Source of the DNA: Sporosarcina sp. NCCP-2222 | GTDB taxonomy: Bacteria; Bacillota; Bacilli; Bacillales_A; Planococcaceae | Assembly: GCF_023168145.1 (NCBI RefSeq) | Contig: NZ_BQYK01000005.1 | Span: 240,587 to 304,463 of the forward strand | DNA: 63,877 nt | Direction of reading: 5' to 3' | Shown: one piece after another, positions 35,900 to 45,814 of the stretch | Layout: each line of letters starts with the position of its first letter | How positions within the stretch are numbered: the stretch's first letter is position 1 | Made by a program: the position numbers and the translations under genes | Notes under the pieces: model-generated | What the model was told of the DNA's origin: nothing | Databases searched by the model: none | What the model saw: the letters and a program-made list of their open reading frames with translations, nothing else

Positions 35900-36927
35900 T
35901 GGTAGTCAAAGCACTGGATTTTCACCTGCCGGATGAACTAAATGCTTCCCATCCGCCTGAAAAACGGGGCTTGCGAAGAGATCATGTCAGAATGATGGTG
36001 CTGAATCGGACAACGGGAGAAATACAACACGACCGATTTGATCATCTACTGGATTATCTACAGCCAGGCGATCTGGTCATCTTAAATAACAGCCGCACGA
36101 TACCTGCCGTCTTACATGGGAAATGGTCACGGCAGCTAGAGCAAATGGCAGCACAAGTGGAAGTCCGATTGGCACGACGCCGAAATGAGGATACATGGGA
36201 TGCATTGATCATTGCGGGGCCTGTCCAAATCGGCGATACCTTGCATTTTTCAGCGGATTTATCGGCCGCCATTATCGAACAGAGGGAGCATTCCCCGCTA
36301 ACTACCCTACGCTTTTCAAAAAAAGAATCGGAACTGTTTCAAGCCATCTATTCCCTTGGGGAGCCGATCCGGTATGAATACATTCAGGAACCATGGGAAT
36401 TGGATAGCTACCAAACCGTGTTCGGCAGCCATCCGGGATCTGTTGAAATGCCGTCAGCCGGGCGAGCGTTCAGCTGGGAGCTCCTCTTTTCCTTAAAGCA
36501 AAAAGGCGTCGAAATCGAGTTTATTCAATTGCACACGGGTTTGAGCTACTTGCTTGATGACAATTACGAGCAGTCGCCCGAGGACAATGAAGAAGAATAT
36601 CATATTTCCGAGGTCACTATGCAGAGGATTTTGCAGGCAAAGGCTTCTGGGAACAAAGTGATTGCCGTCGGGACAACAGTCGTGCGAGCTCTTGAAAGTG
36701 CTGCCCTGACGAACACACTGTCCGGTGTAACCAATCTGTATATTAACCGCCACTACCCTTTGCAACTGGTCGATGGCATGATAACCGGCCTGCATGAACC
36801 AAAGGCCAGCCACTTGGAGATGCTATCCGCTTTTGTTTCCGAGGATCATTTACAAGCTGCTTACGCAGAAGCTATCAAATCCCGCTACTTATGGCATGAA
36901 TTCGGGGACATGAATTTACTCATTTGA
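35899..36927 (+). CDS. Divergent QueA paralogue (SAM:tRNA ribosyltransferase-isomerase family)
   Basis: 342 residues, the normal QueA length. The N-terminus fits well (LNRTTGEIQHDRFDHLLDYL, then PGDLVILNNSRTIPA). Two regions that are nearly invariant in true QueA are changed: the usual AGLHFT is AGRAFSW, and the usual LHVGxGTFRPV is LHTGLSYLLDD. The C-terminal VTNLYINRHYPLQLVDGMIT is kept. It is coupled to an SDR gene rather than to tgt, yajC or ruvB. It is therefore probably not the queuosine enzyme but a paralogue with a different substrate. Confidence 0.75.
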   Translation: MVVKALDFHLPDELNASHPPEKRGLRRDHVRMMVLNRTTGEIQHDRFDHLLDYLQPGDLVILNNSRTIPAVLHGKWSRQLEQMAAQVEVRLARRRNEDTWDALIIAGPVQIGDTLHFSADLSAAIIEQREHSPLTTLRFSKKESELFQAIYSLGEPIRYEYIQEPWELDSYQTVFGSHPGSVEMPSAGRAFSWELLFSLKQKGVEIEFIQLHTGLSYLLDDNYEQSPEDNEEEYHISEVTMQRILQAKASGNKVIAVGTTVVRALESAALTNTLSGVTNLYINRHYPLQLVDGMITGLHEPKASHLEMLSAFVSEDHLQAAYAEAIKSRYLWHEFGDMNLLI

Positions 36928-36940
36928 AGGGGTTGGTCTA

Positions 36941-37288
36941 ATGCGATTCCATCATTACGGGGTGAACGTAAGGAATCTCGACATGTCGATAGCCTTTTAT
37001 CGAGAGCTCCTCAATCTTGAATTAGAAACCCTCTTCACTTTTATGGAGGAAAGGATTGTGTTGCTAGCCTCAGGAGATTTCAGAATTGAATTGATTGAAA
37101 CAGAGGAAGACGAGAAAACGATTCATCTTTGTTTTGAAGTGACGGATCTTCAGGAAGTGATGAGCCGGTTGAATGGAATGAAAAAAATAGAAGGACCCTA
37201 TCAGCTCCACAATGGATGGAGAACCGTTTTTTACGAGGGACCTAATCTTGAAATCATTGAGTTCCTTCAAACGGCAAGTACAGTATAA
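36941..37288 (+). CDS. VOC-family protein
   Basis: 115 residues in one VOC module: HHYGVNVRNLDMSIAFYREL at the start and GPNLEIIEFLQ at the end, with the metal Glu in the last strand. AAGGGG lies before the ATG. It follows the QueA-like gene by 13 bases and may belong to that transcript. Function unknown. Confidence 0.8.
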   Translation: MRFHHYGVNVRNLDMSIAFYRELLNLELETLFTFMEERIVLLASGDFRIELIETEEDEKTIHLCFEVTDLQEVMSRLNGMKKIEGPYQLHNGWRTVFYEGPNLEIIEFLQTASTV

Positions 37289-37322
37289 TGGAAGTATACT
37301 TAGCGGGCTGGAGGGACTTAGA

Positions 37323-38441
37323 ATGTCAGGAGAAGCGCCATATGAAGATATCACCGTTCTAAAAGAAATTGCCGAGCTTTTAAATGAAGGAACGGATACG
37401 AAGACGGTACTCTCCGGTGTTCTGCAAAAACTTCTTCAGGTCACCGGCCTGCAAACCGGCTGGATTTTTTTAATCGATAAACGCGGCAGGCACGAGCTCA
37501 TCGCAGATGTCGCGTTGCCGCCTGCTTTACTGAATCATAATAAATTGAGAATGTGCCAGGGGAAGTGCTGGTGTGTCAATCGATATAATAACCATGAATT
37601 GAATAAGGCGACGAATATTATCGAATGTAAACGCATTGAGGATGCGATGGCAGAGGAGGCCGGCAACACATGCGGGCTTACCTATCATGCCACCGTTCCC
37701 CTTCGCGCTGGCGAGGAACGGTTCGGCATTTTAAATGTCGGCTCTCCGTATAAAACGCATTTTGAAAAAAATGAATTGGCATTGCTAGAGGCAGTCGCTT
37801 TCCAAATAGGAACAGCCTTGAAGCGTATCAAGCTCACGCATAGAGAACAGGAAACCGCATTGATTGCCGAACGGAACCGGCTGGCACGAGATCTTCATGA
37901 TTCCGTGAACCAGCTGCTATTCTCCTTGAGCCTGACAGCAAGAGCAGGCGTGGAAATGACATCCGAGGAAGAAGTAAAGCAAACCTTCCGATACATACAA
38001 GACTTGACCCAGGAAGCTCTTGGGGAAATGCGGGGGCTGATCTGGCAATTAAAACCACAAGGACTTGAAAACGGCTTAGTGAGCGCACTCGGCAGTTATG
38101 CTGAAATGATCGGTCTTTCCATCGAAACGAAGATGACTGGGGCCGTCAGCTTACCAGGAAAAGTTGAAGAAGCACTGTGGCGAATCGGACAAGAGGCGCT
38201 CGCCAATTGTAAAAAGCATGCCAGTACGAATGTAGCCGTGCTCTCCTTCCAAGCAGACGAAAATGAAGTGAAGATGGCCATTCAAGATGCCGGATGCGGC
38301 TTTCATTACGATGAAAATTCCCCCATCCTCTCGCTCGGCTTACGCAATATGAAAACGAGGACAGAAGCATTGAATGGACAATTCATAATAACAAGCAGGC
38401 TTGGAAGCGGGACAACAATCTACATTCGGATTCCGCTGTAG
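37323..38441 (+). CDS. GAF-domain sensor histidine kinase (NarL-type, HisKA_3)
   Basis: 372 residues from the ATG at 37323 (GGAGGG upstream). No membrane helix, so cytoplasmic. A GAF domain (about 20-180) carries a cysteine cluster (MCQGKCWCVN, later IIECKRIEDA and NTCGL) that looks like a ligand or metal site. HisKA_3 follows with RNRLARDLHDSVNQLLFSLS (phospho-acceptor His near 213), then a HATPase domain ending GSGTTIYIRI. It is paired with the LuxR-type regulator 29 bases downstream. A redox or gas signal is possible but is inference from the cysteines. Confidence 0.9.
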   Translation: MSGEAPYEDITVLKEIAELLNEGTDTKTVLSGVLQKLLQVTGLQTGWIFLIDKRGRHELIADVALPPALLNHNKLRMCQGKCWCVNRYNNHELNKATNIIECKRIEDAMAEEAGNTCGLTYHATVPLRAGEERFGILNVGSPYKTHFEKNELALLEAVAFQIGTALKRIKLTHREQETALIAERNRLARDLHDSVNQLLFSLSLTARAGVEMTSEEEVKQTFRYIQDLTQEALGEMRGLIWQLKPQGLENGLVSALGSYAEMIGLSIETKMTGAVSLPGKVEEALWRIGQEALANCKKHASTNVAVLSFQADENEVKMAIQDAGCGFHYDENSPILSLGLRNMKTRTEALNGQFIITSRLGSGTTIYIRIPL

Positions 38442-38470
38442 AGAACATTTCAGCGAAGGAGGAAAAGCTA

Positions 38471-39112
38471 ATGAGCATTCGTATAGTAATTGTCGATGAC
38501 CATCACGTTGTCCGAAAAGGGCTTGTCTTCTTCTTCCGCACCCAACCGGATTTAGAAATCGTCGGGGAAGCGGCCAATGGAAAGGAAGCAGTGGAGCTCG
38601 CCAATTCCCTGAAGCCGGATTTGATTCTTATGGATCTCGTCATGCCGGAGATGGACGGAATCGAAGCGACGAAACACATCAAACAACAACATCCTGACAT
38701 GAAAATTATGATGCTCACGAGTTTTTCCGACCAAGATCATGTCCTTCCTGCACTCGAAGCGGGTGCCTCCGGATTTCAGTTAAAAGATATTCAGCCAGAT
38801 GAACTCGTTGCGTCATTGAAGAAAATCATGAATGGCGAAAACCAGTTACATCCGAAAGCAACATCTCATCTCATGAATAATTTCACAAATAGAAGCAAGC
38901 AAGACAAAGAACGAGTCGAGGATTTAACAAAGCGGGAGCTCGATGTCCTACAGGAAATCGCGAAAGGAAAGAGCAATAAAGAAATCGCCTCTTCCCTGTT
39001 CATCACCGAAAAAACGGTGAAGACCCATGTTTCCAATGTGCTTGCCAAGCTTGAGCTTGCCGATCGGACGCAGGCTGCATTGTATGCGGTGAAGCATCGG
39101 TTGGTAGAGTGA
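38471..39112 (+). CDS. NarL/LuxR-family response regulator
   Basis: 213 residues. Receiver domain with VDDHH acids, phospho-acceptor Asp in LILMDLVMPEMDG, and Lys in QLKDIQ. LuxR-type helix-turn-helix near 150-210: LTKRELDVLQEIAKGKSNKE then EKTVKTHVSNVLAKL. GGAGGA lies 7 bases before the ATG. Partner of the GAF kinase just upstream. Confidence 0.93.
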   Translation: MSIRIVIVDDHHVVRKGLVFFFRTQPDLEIVGEAANGKEAVELANSLKPDLILMDLVMPEMDGIEATKHIKQQHPDMKIMMLTSFSDQDHVLPALEAGASGFQLKDIQPDELVASLKKIMNGENQLHPKATSHLMNNFTNRSKQDKERVEDLTKRELDVLQEIAKGKSNKEIASSLFITEKTVKTHVSNVLAKLELADRTQAALYAVKHRLVE

Positions 39113-39189
39113 TTAATTATAAAAGCGGATATCTATCTATCCAGCAATACTCATGCCTTGTATGTTAAACCCGGCAATGAAACGATCGC

Positions 39190-40113
39190 CTATTGAGTAG
39201 GGAGTGGCGGTACTTTTCTCCCCTGACCATTATTCTTTCTATATTCTAAGGGGGTCATATTCATTAACCTTCGAAAGTGATCGATGAAGTAACTCGTACT
39301 ATTAAAACCTACTTGATATGCGATATCAGAGACGTTTAAGTCTGCTTGTTGCAGAAGGACTACACTCTTTTGAATACGATAGTCGTTTACATAACGCAAG
39401 GGGGTTGTTTTTAACATTCGTTTAAAATAACGACAGCATTCAGAACGGCTCAATTGCCCTGCTCTCGCAATATCTTCGAGCAAGATTTTTTCATTGAAAT
39501 GATGGTGTATCCAATTCAACATTTTTTTCATCCTCTCATGCTTCACCGCTTCTGCCTGATCATATTCTAAACGAAACCCATTCGTAATAAGGTTTTGCCA
39601 AATATGTGCGAGTTGTATACCAATATCAATTTCGTAATATAGGGGTTCCTGCTGAATCATTTGTCTAATATGCAGGATTGCTCTCAAGATGCTCTTTCCC
39701 CAATCATGCGTTGCATCAATTACTACATACGATAGATTGGTCGATTGAATATAAGGATACATATAGATTGTAAACAACTCAGGCGATAACACGAAATGGG
39801 GCGAAACATTCAAGCAGAGGTACACACAACCTGACTGACTTGGATCTTCAGCCATATGTAAACGACCACTGTTAATAAACAACCCACTTCCTTCTTTCAC
39901 AACGATAGTTTCCTCATTTACACGAAATACCGCCTCTCCTTTCAGAACGTAAACAAATTGCAGTTCATCATGCCAATGAAGAGGGATATAGCCTTGTATA
40001 TTTTGGCGAATAGTTGTTTTATAGCAGGCAACTGGCACCGTGACAGTACGGTGGCTGGTAAGTTCTTTTAAGTTACTGCCAATCTTTATACGTTTTAACT
40101 GCAAATCCCCCAC
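39190..40113 (-). CDS. AraC-family transcriptional regulator with cupin domain
   Basis: 307 residues. N-terminal cupin ([20 protein letters not shown]) binds the effector; C-terminal double helix-turn-helix has [20 protein letters not shown] and [20 protein letters not shown]. It is divergent from the EamA exporter gene with a 93-base shared upstream region, so it probably controls that exporter. Confidence 0.9.
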   Translation of the reverse strand: MGDLQLKRIKIGSNLKELTSHRTVTVPVACYKTTIRQNIQGYIPLHWHDELQFVYVLKGEAVFRVNEETIVVKEGSGLFINSGRLHMAEDPSQSGCVYLCLNVSPHFVLSPELFTIYMYPYIQSTNLSYVVIDATHDWGKSILRAILHIRQMIQQEPLYYEIDIGIQLAHIWQNLITNGFRLEYDQAEAVKHERMKKMLNWIHHHFNEKILLEDIARAGQLSRSECCRYFKRMLKTTPLRYVNDYRIQKSVVLLQQADLNVSDIAYQVGFNSTSYFIDHFRRLMNMTPLEYRKNNGQGRKVPPLPTQ

Positions 40114-40206
40114 CTCAATATCCTTATATTTTTTTATGCAAAATCAGTATTAATTCGCCATTCCTTTCGCTATCATAGCATTATCCTTTTAGTTTGGGGT
40201 GGACAT

Positions 40207-41130
40207 ATGAATCATAAAAAAAGAGGTTTATTCCTCGTAATAACTGGTGCAGCCTTTTGGGGAATCGGCGGCACGGTTTCACAAAAACTTTTCCAACAAT
40301 ATGCAATTGAAGTCAATTGGCTCGTTACGACGCGGTTGCTCCTATCCGGCTGTTTATTGTTAGCCATTCAAGTCGCTAGAAAAGGCTATTCACAAATATT
40401 CGATGTCTGGAAATATAAAAAGACCGCAGGCCAACTCCTGTTATTCGGGTTGCTCGGCATGCTGGCAGTTCAATATACATATATGGCATCCATTAGTTTG
40501 GGCAATGCAGCGGTTGCCACGTTGCTACAATACACAGCACCCGTCATGATCATCATTTATTTACTCTTACGCAAGCAGACTGCTTTTACACGTAACGATT
40601 TAATGACGGTATCACTAGTTCTGCTCGGCTGCTTTCTTTTATTGACAAATGGTTCTTTTTCACAGCTTTCGGTACCGCTGCCATCCGTTACTTGGGGCAT
40701 TTTATCCGGCGTTGCACTAGCCTTTTACACGCTATATGCCGTTCCCCTTCTAGCAAAATACGACTCGATGGTAATTGTCGGGTGGGCCATGCTGATCGGC
40801 GGTTTCGCCCTAAGTTTTATACACCCGCCTTGGCAAATGAATTTTGCAAGCCTGTCCACCGAGGCATATGGCTATCTCATTTTTGTCATCCTTTTCGGTA
40901 CCATGCTTGCATTCTGGTTCTACATCGAAAGTTTACAATATCTTTCCCCGAAAGAAACGAGCCTGCTTGGCAGCTTGGAACCACTGACCGCAGTATTAAC
41001 TACCGTCATTTGGTTACATGAACCATTCGGAATGCTTCAATGGCTCGGTACAGCGTGTATTATTGGAATGATTATACTTGTTGCATTAGGGTCTTCATCA
41101 AAGAAAAACAATAAAGCCGATGCAAACTAA
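40207..41130 (+). CDS. EamA/DMT-family exporter
   Basis: 307 residues with ten predicted helices in two EamA halves; [20 protein letters not shown] and [20 protein letters not shown] are the matching repeats. Such proteins export amino acids or other metabolites. It faces an AraC-type regulator and ends at a strong terminator. Confidence 0.9.
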   Translation: MNHKKRGLFLVITGAAFWGIGGTVSQKLFQQYAIEVNWLVTTRLLLSGCLLLAIQVARKGYSQIFDVWKYKKTAGQLLLFGLLGMLAVQYTYMASISLGNAAVATLLQYTAPVMIIIYLLLRKQTAFTRNDLMTVSLVLLGCFLLLTNGSFSQLSVPLPSVTWGILSGVALAFYTLYAVPLLAKYDSMVIVGWAMLIGGFALSFIHPPWQMNFASLSTEAYGYLIFVILFGTMLAFWFYIESLQYLSPKETSLLGSLEPLTAVLTTVIWLHEPFGMLQWLGTACIIGMIILVALGSSSKKNNKADAN

Positions 41131-41134
41131 AGAA

Positions 41135-41168
41135 AACCTCTACGTTTGATATTCAAAACGTAGAGGTT
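41135..41168 (+). terminator. Terminator of the EamA gene
   Basis: Arms AACCTCTACGTTT and AAAACGTAGAGGTT followed by GTTTTATT. Confidence 0.85.
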
Positions 41169-41280
41169 GTTTTATTGTCTAATGCCAGAAAGTGACGCGA
41201 TGAAAGCTTCTTGATGAAACCAATATTCCTCTGCATTATTGCTTTCCGCCTGCTCTTTTGATTTACAGGCTTCCTGCTGC

Positions 41281-41541
41281 TTACGGAAGAACCACAGTGA
41301 CTTCTGTCCCTTCCCCAAGCTTACTTCGCACCTGAATATCCCCTTTGTGCAAATCAATAATCTTTTTAACAATCGGGAGTCCGAGGCCGTTACCTTCCGC
41401 TTCACGATTTCTGGATTGATCAGCTTTGTAAAATCGTTCGAAAACATGCATTCGTGTCTCCTCACTCATCCCAATACCGTTGTCCGATATCAACACAGTT
41501 GCAAACCGATTTTGTATAGAAGGTCGGTTTGCTTTTATCAC
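41281..41541 (-). pseudogene. Truncated histidine kinase (HATPase part only)
   Basis: 86 residues with the ATP-binding end of a sensor kinase: LISDNGIGMSEETRMHVFER (N/G1 box) and GLGLPIVKKIIDLHKG (G2 box). The sensor, HAMP and phospho-acceptor His are all missing and no remains of them are seen upstream. It starts at a GTG without a good ribosome binding site. Taken as a deletion remnant. Confidence 0.75.
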
Positions 41542-41582
41542 ACTAAACTTTAGGACAGAAAACGTTAAGCATCCAGAAAAAA

Positions 41583-41615
41583 GCTTCCCACAAGTTCATT
41601 CAACTCGTGGGAAGC
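41583..41615 (-). terminator. Terminator of the cortex-hydrolase gene
   Basis: Arms GCTTCCCACAAGTT and AACTCGTGGGAAGC; on the minus strand a TTTTTT tract follows. Confidence 0.85.
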
Positions 41616-41628
41616 CTCTTCTAAACAT

Positions 41629-42066
41629 CTAGCTGTAAACAGCATCACAAGTACCCGCCGCTGGTTCATAAAAACAATGATTTTTAAATTGTCCTGTAAA
41701 AGGTTGCCCATACCACGTCGGCGGACAAGGCGCATATGGGTTAAAGTACCATAGAGCATATTTTGCCGGGTGGACTCGCCAATAGTCCAAATTCTGCTTG
41801 GCTAATCTTCTTTCCGTATCTCTCGCTCGTTGATAAAACATATTACCTTTTTGAACCGCTTCAAACGAATAATTCCCACCCTGCACCTGGAAAATCACGT
41901 CCTCAATCGTTCGAACATCTCGAAAGTCCAAACAATCGGCTACTGCTCGATTCACAATGACATTTCCGACATATAGCATCCCTTGTTTACCTTCGCCCTC
42001 TGCTTCTGCCCGCATCATTCGGGCCATTAAATCAATATCCGCATCACGATATTTCACTCTCGGCAT
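41629..42066 (-). CDS. SleB/CwlJ-type cell wall hydrolase
   Basis: 145 residues from the ATG at 42066 (GGAGGTGGG upstream). The domain covers the whole protein: LMARMMRAEAEGEGKQGML with the active Glu, YVGNVIVNRAVA, and the late ALWYFNPYAPCPPTW. SleB and CwlJ cut spore cortex peptidoglycan during germination. With no signal peptide and no peptidoglycan-binding domain it is closer to CwlJ, which acts within the spore coat. This supports a spore-forming host. Confidence 0.87.
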   Translation of the reverse strand: MPRVKYRDADIDLMARMMRAEAEGEGKQGMLYVGNVIVNRAVADCLDFRDVRTIEDVIFQVQGGNYSFEAVQKGNMFYQRARDTERRLAKQNLDYWRVHPAKYALWYFNPYAPCPPTWYGQPFTGQFKNHCFYEPAAGTCDAVYS

Positions 42067-42240
42067 TTTCCCACCTCCACCTATAGAATATGAAAGCAAA
42101 ACTCCAATGATACACCCGAAGGCAAACCGCGTGGTACAGGACGGTCTTTTCTCACACCTATTTCAACAATACTCTGTTTCAAACTATCGCAATAGTGCTA
42201 TTATTGATATACATTACTTACTAGGGGGAATCTGACATCT

Positions 42241-43895
42241 ATGAAAAATTTTTATATAGCATTTGTCAGTTTGGTGAGTTTATTCATATTGAGCGCCTGT
42301 ACGAGCGGGTTTGCTATTACGGAAGAACAAAAGCGGGAGGCGGCGTATGAGGAGGCCGCAAAAAAGAAAAATGATGAACTGGGAAAGGAACCGGTGGAGC
42401 TGACACCCTATGCCCGGAAATTAGGTGCATCTTTGACACAGCCTACTTACAAGGAGATAGCGGCAAACGGAGTCGTGACAGTCGAAGGGACAATTGAGCA
42501 GCATGAAAAATTGAAAGGTAACTATGTAATAATTGAAATTGGCTTTAGCGAAGGAAAAGAACTTGGCGATTCGGTCTCTCATTATGTACCTATTAAAAAC
42601 GGTTCGTTCAAACAAGATATTATGATGTTCAATGGAGAGGGTGACTATCTGGTAAGTGTCCTGCTCCCCAGTACAATTTTCGAAGAAGCATTTGATGACA
42701 TGACTACTTTCTCTGTCTTTAATGTAAATCCAACTACGGATGATGAAATTGTCTACACCCCGTTCGCGCAAGCTGCGGGCCTCTCAATTCAGGAACCTGA
42801 TAGCAGGTACGTAAAAGGGAATGAAGTCTTACACTTAAAGGAAAGGTTGACACAACAGAAAATATTATGCTCGTAATCTACAAGGGGGAACAATCCTGGT
42901 CACATATGCTCTCTGTCAATAATGGTGAATTTTCATATGACGTGCCATTGCCTTACGGAAAAGGAGTTCATGGATTAGCAGTTTACCTACCACCAGAAAA
43001 CCAGGGGACATATTATCAACAAGGCGCAGTGGTCTATATAGACAATCAATCCGATCTCACATTTGAGCCAATTCAAAACACGACGGATGAGCGTGGGGTC
43101 CATTTTGCCTCACCCGCTAAAAGCGGCGAAGAAGCCGGTTTAACTTATCGCATTTCAGGAACCATCGACAAAGATGACCCCCTTGCCAAGGAGACGACAC
43201 ACCTCTTTATTGAGATAGAGAAAGACAACGAACTAGCATATTCCGTTATTCCAATCGACAATTTTACATTCGACGATCAGATCTATCTGAGATTCGGAGC
43301 TGGCACATATAATGTGACGGTCAATGTGCCGGAAGCCAGAGGCAAAGAACTGTATTATGTAAATATTGCTGAGTTTTCGGTAGTAAGTAAGGACAATGAA
43401 GATCAACGCAATCTCTTGCCATCCATGGGCGTCCAATCCGATGCGCCGGAAATCATTGCGCTTGCAAAAGATCTCATTACCGAAGAGATGTCCGATCGTG
43501 AGAAAGCGAAAGCCGTTTACGAATACACCGCTAAGAACATTTCTTATGATGTGAAAAAATGGGACGATAAAATTAATGAATGGGATGACAGTGCCTTAAA
43601 AACACTTCAGTTGAAGAGTGGAATTTGCGGAGATTATTCGTACCTTGCTATAGCTTTGCTACGTGCGTCCGGCATGGAGGCAAGGTATATCGGAGGAACA
43701 GCTTTCAATGGTTACACCACGGATTATCATGCCTGGGTGGAAGTGAAAGTGGACGGAAAATGGCTTACGATGGATCCTACATGGGGCTCCGGCTATACTA
43801 GTGGGAATGCATTCATACCGAAGTATACGGAAGATTACTTCGATCCGACCGAGGAATTATTTAAGACGCACACACGGCTGGAAGTCAGATATTAA
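42241..43895 (+). pseudogene. Lipoprotein with transglutaminase-like domain, split by a frameshift
   Basis: The first frame (42241-42876) starts with a lipoprotein signal (LFILSACT) and a first beta repeat, then runs out at a stop. A frame one base earlier continues without a break from about 42835 to 43895: reading KGKVDTTENIMLVIYKG gives the missing start of the second repeat. A third repeat and a transglutaminase-like domain follow (SGICGDYSYLAIALLRASGM with the active Cys, DYHAWVEV with His, MDPTWG with Asp). Full length would be about 550 residues. The ATG at 42867 has no ribosome binding site, so separate translation is unlikely. Pseudogene, sequencing error or programmed frameshift are all possible. 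Confidence 0.75.
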
Positions 43896-43937
43896 GCACG
43901 AAGTGATGGATATGGCAGTACTATTTTGTCAAACGAT

Positions 43938-43975
43938 AAAAAGAGGTCTCTCCTAAATTTCGAGAGACCTCTTTT
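43938..43975. terminator. Bidirectional terminator
   Basis: Arms AAAAAGAGGTCTCTC and GAGAGACCTCTTTT, between two convergent genes. Confidence 0.85.
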
Positions 43976-43995
43976 ATGTGAAAGGTTCGTCCAGC

Positions 43996-44505
43996 TCAAT
44001 CGCCAATAAATAATACCATCAAATCCTCATCAAAATACTGCCCCTTGAATTTCAGCGCATTTCGTTCAACCCCGTAGACCTCAAATCCCAACGACTTATA
44101 TAACCTCTTTGCAGATTCATTAGTAGATACAACCGTCAAGTGGATCTGTTCCAACCCCTCGCAGCTTTTCGCCCTTCGAATAAGCTCCACCAGAAGCGCT
44201 TTACCCACACCCTGCCCTCGGGCTTCTGGAGCAACATACATCCCAAAAATATTACCTTTATGACTCGTTTTCAGGTTATTGTCGCGCATAAATGTAACAA
44301 TCCCTACTAGCGAATCGGTTTCATCAAAAGCCCCTAAAACAAATTTGTCTATCGTTGGCCTGACTCGCTCTTCAACCGTTTCGAGTGAGAACCTCACTTC
44401 TCTTTCATATGTTGACCCGAATGCTTCCGGATTGACTTGTAATGCACGCAATCGTATTTGTTGGTACAGCTTTGCATCGGATTCATTTAATACACGTATA
44501 TTCAT
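43996..44505 (-). CDS. GNAT-family N-acetyltransferase
   Basis: 169 residues. Acetyl-CoA motif A is clear (GMYVAPEARGQGVGKALLVE) followed by NESAKRLYKSLGFEVYG. AAGGGGAC precedes the ATG. Substrate unknown. It converges with the transglutaminase-like gene. Confidence 0.88.
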   Translation of the reverse strand: MNIRVLNESDAKLYQQIRLRALQVNPEAFGSTYEREVRFSLETVEERVRPTIDKFVLGAFDETDSLVGIVTFMRDNNLKTSHKGNIFGMYVAPEARGQGVGKALLVELIRRAKSCEGLEQIHLTVVSTNESAKRLYKSLGFEVYGVERNALKFKGQYFDEDLMVLFIGD

Positions 44506-44581
44506 GAGCCAGTCCCCTTTATCCCGTTTTACCTTTTTATACTAAACTGCTCCGCCTTGCTGCGATTTCTTCAGAACACAA

Positions 44582-45415
44582 TCACATCGACTGTTTTGAA
44601 CTCGCAAAAAGCATGGCTCCTTGCGCAACCATATAGGTAGCTTCCTCCGCTTTGTGGATTGAGCATGCATCCCAGAGATTTGGAAGAGTATTCGTTTTTG
44701 CAACTTGTAACGCTGCTTCGTAATAGCCTTTGTATTGCAGGCTTCCGCCACCTAAAATAATCTTGTTAGGATTCAATAGGTGAATAATCGTAGAAATGCC
44801 TATCCCTAAATATCCACCTGCAGCATGAATGATTTCTTTTATCGATTCATCCTCTTCCTCCAGCTGCGTATGCACTGTATTCGCATCGGCCTTGGCTCTC
44901 GCGAGAATGCTTGCTCCACTTGCCAGCTCATCTAAATTACGTATGCCCTCATTAGTAGGAATCGGCATACTGCCCAACTCGCCGGCCCAACCTTTACATC
45001 CATTGATAAATTGCCCATTCAGCTTCATGCCCATCGCTATACCCGTCCCCACCATTAGAACCACAAGATCGGGGTTGTTATCGAAAGAGGCCTCGCGTAC
45101 AAGGGCTGCCTTTACATCATTAATCATATAAACATGCTTGTTAGTGAATCGTAGAAAATCAGTATCCATTCCTGCAAGATGCGGGAGAACATCTGACAAA
45201 ACAACCGTGTTCTCATTTTCAACTAATCCGGGAATGGCAATGCCTATGCAATCCACACTAAAAGACAAATCGTCGAGGAAGCGTTCCATTTCCTTTTGTA
45301 TCTTCTCGGGTGTGCAGTCTCTTCCCGTTGGAACGGTTCTGAAGATTCTTTCACCATTGTATTCAGCTAGCATCAACATTTTGGTACCGCCGATATCAAT
45401 TCCTATTGCTGTCAT
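44582..45415 (-). CDS. ROK-family sugar kinase-like protein
   Basis: 277 residues from the ATG at 45415 (GAGGGGA upstream). ATP motif IGIDIGGTKM at the start, NDVKAALV with the expected catalytic Asp, and VGTGIAMGMKLNGQFINGC. The zinc motif found in most ROK proteins (GHxxxxxxxxxCxCGxxGCxE) is missing; its place is taken by CKGWAGELGSMPI. It may therefore differ in fold stability or substrate from glucokinase. It has no DNA-binding domain, so it is not a ROK repressor. Confidence 0.82.
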   Translation of the reverse strand: MTAIGIDIGGTKMLMLAEYNGERIFRTVPTGRDCTPEKIQKEMERFLDDLSFSVDCIGIAIPGLVENENTVVLSDVLPHLAGMDTDFLRFTNKHVYMINDVKAALVREASFDNNPDLVVLMVGTGIAMGMKLNGQFINGCKGWAGELGSMPIPTNEGIRNLDELASGASILARAKADANTVHTQLEEEDESIKEIIHAAGGYLGIGISTIIHLLNPNKIILGGGSLQYKGYYEAALQVAKTNTLPNLWDACSIHKAEEATYMVAQGAMLFASSKQSM

Positions 45416-45440
45416 CGTTGCTCGTCCCCTCACCAGCTTT

Positions 45441-45758
45441 TTAAAACAACTCCACTCCAACTTGTTTATAAAATTTAACTTTTATCCTCTCTTCTTCCCC
45501 CACATATATGATCATCGTTTTGTCATCTCTTTTTATCCTAGTTACATTATTAAAATCACCTGTAAATACGATAGAATCATTAAATGTGATACTTAAACTG
45601 CTCGTTTGTTGATAAACATCTAAAGTTAAAATGACCTTGAATTTTTGATCATCTTTATAAGTATAAATTAACACTCCATCATCTATATTGCCTGTTACAC
45701 TCACTGGCTCACTTTGAAAAAGTTCGAGTAGATCATATACATCATACTTAATAAACAT
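45441..45758 (-). CDS. Hypothetical protein, immunity-like, end of toxin/immunity array
   Basis: 105 residues. The ATG at 45758 (MFIKYDVYDLL) has AAAAGG nine bases before it, while the ATG at 45767 abuts it. Small, acidic, beta-rich and without signal peptide, like many polymorphic-toxin immunity proteins. No family was recognised; the role is inferred from position at the distal end of the array. Confidence 0.55.
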   Translation of the reverse strand: MFIKYDVYDLLELFQSEPVSVTGNIDDGVLIYTYKDDQKFKVILTLDVYQQTSSLSITFNDSIVFTGDFNNVTRIKRDDKTMIIYVGEEERIKVKFYKQVGVELF

Positions 45759-45814
45759 TGCGTTCATCCTTTTATCAATCTAATACCATTTGAGGGTCCT
45801 CTCTCAACTATCCT

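Noticed and set aside
41172..41465. 97-residue ORF beside the kinase fragment
   Set aside because: A different frame over the HATPase remnant; no family features.
42867..42900. Independent start of a second gene at the ATG 42867
   Set aside because: No ribosome binding site, and the same frame continues upstream with sequence completing the second repeat, so a frameshift is the better reading.
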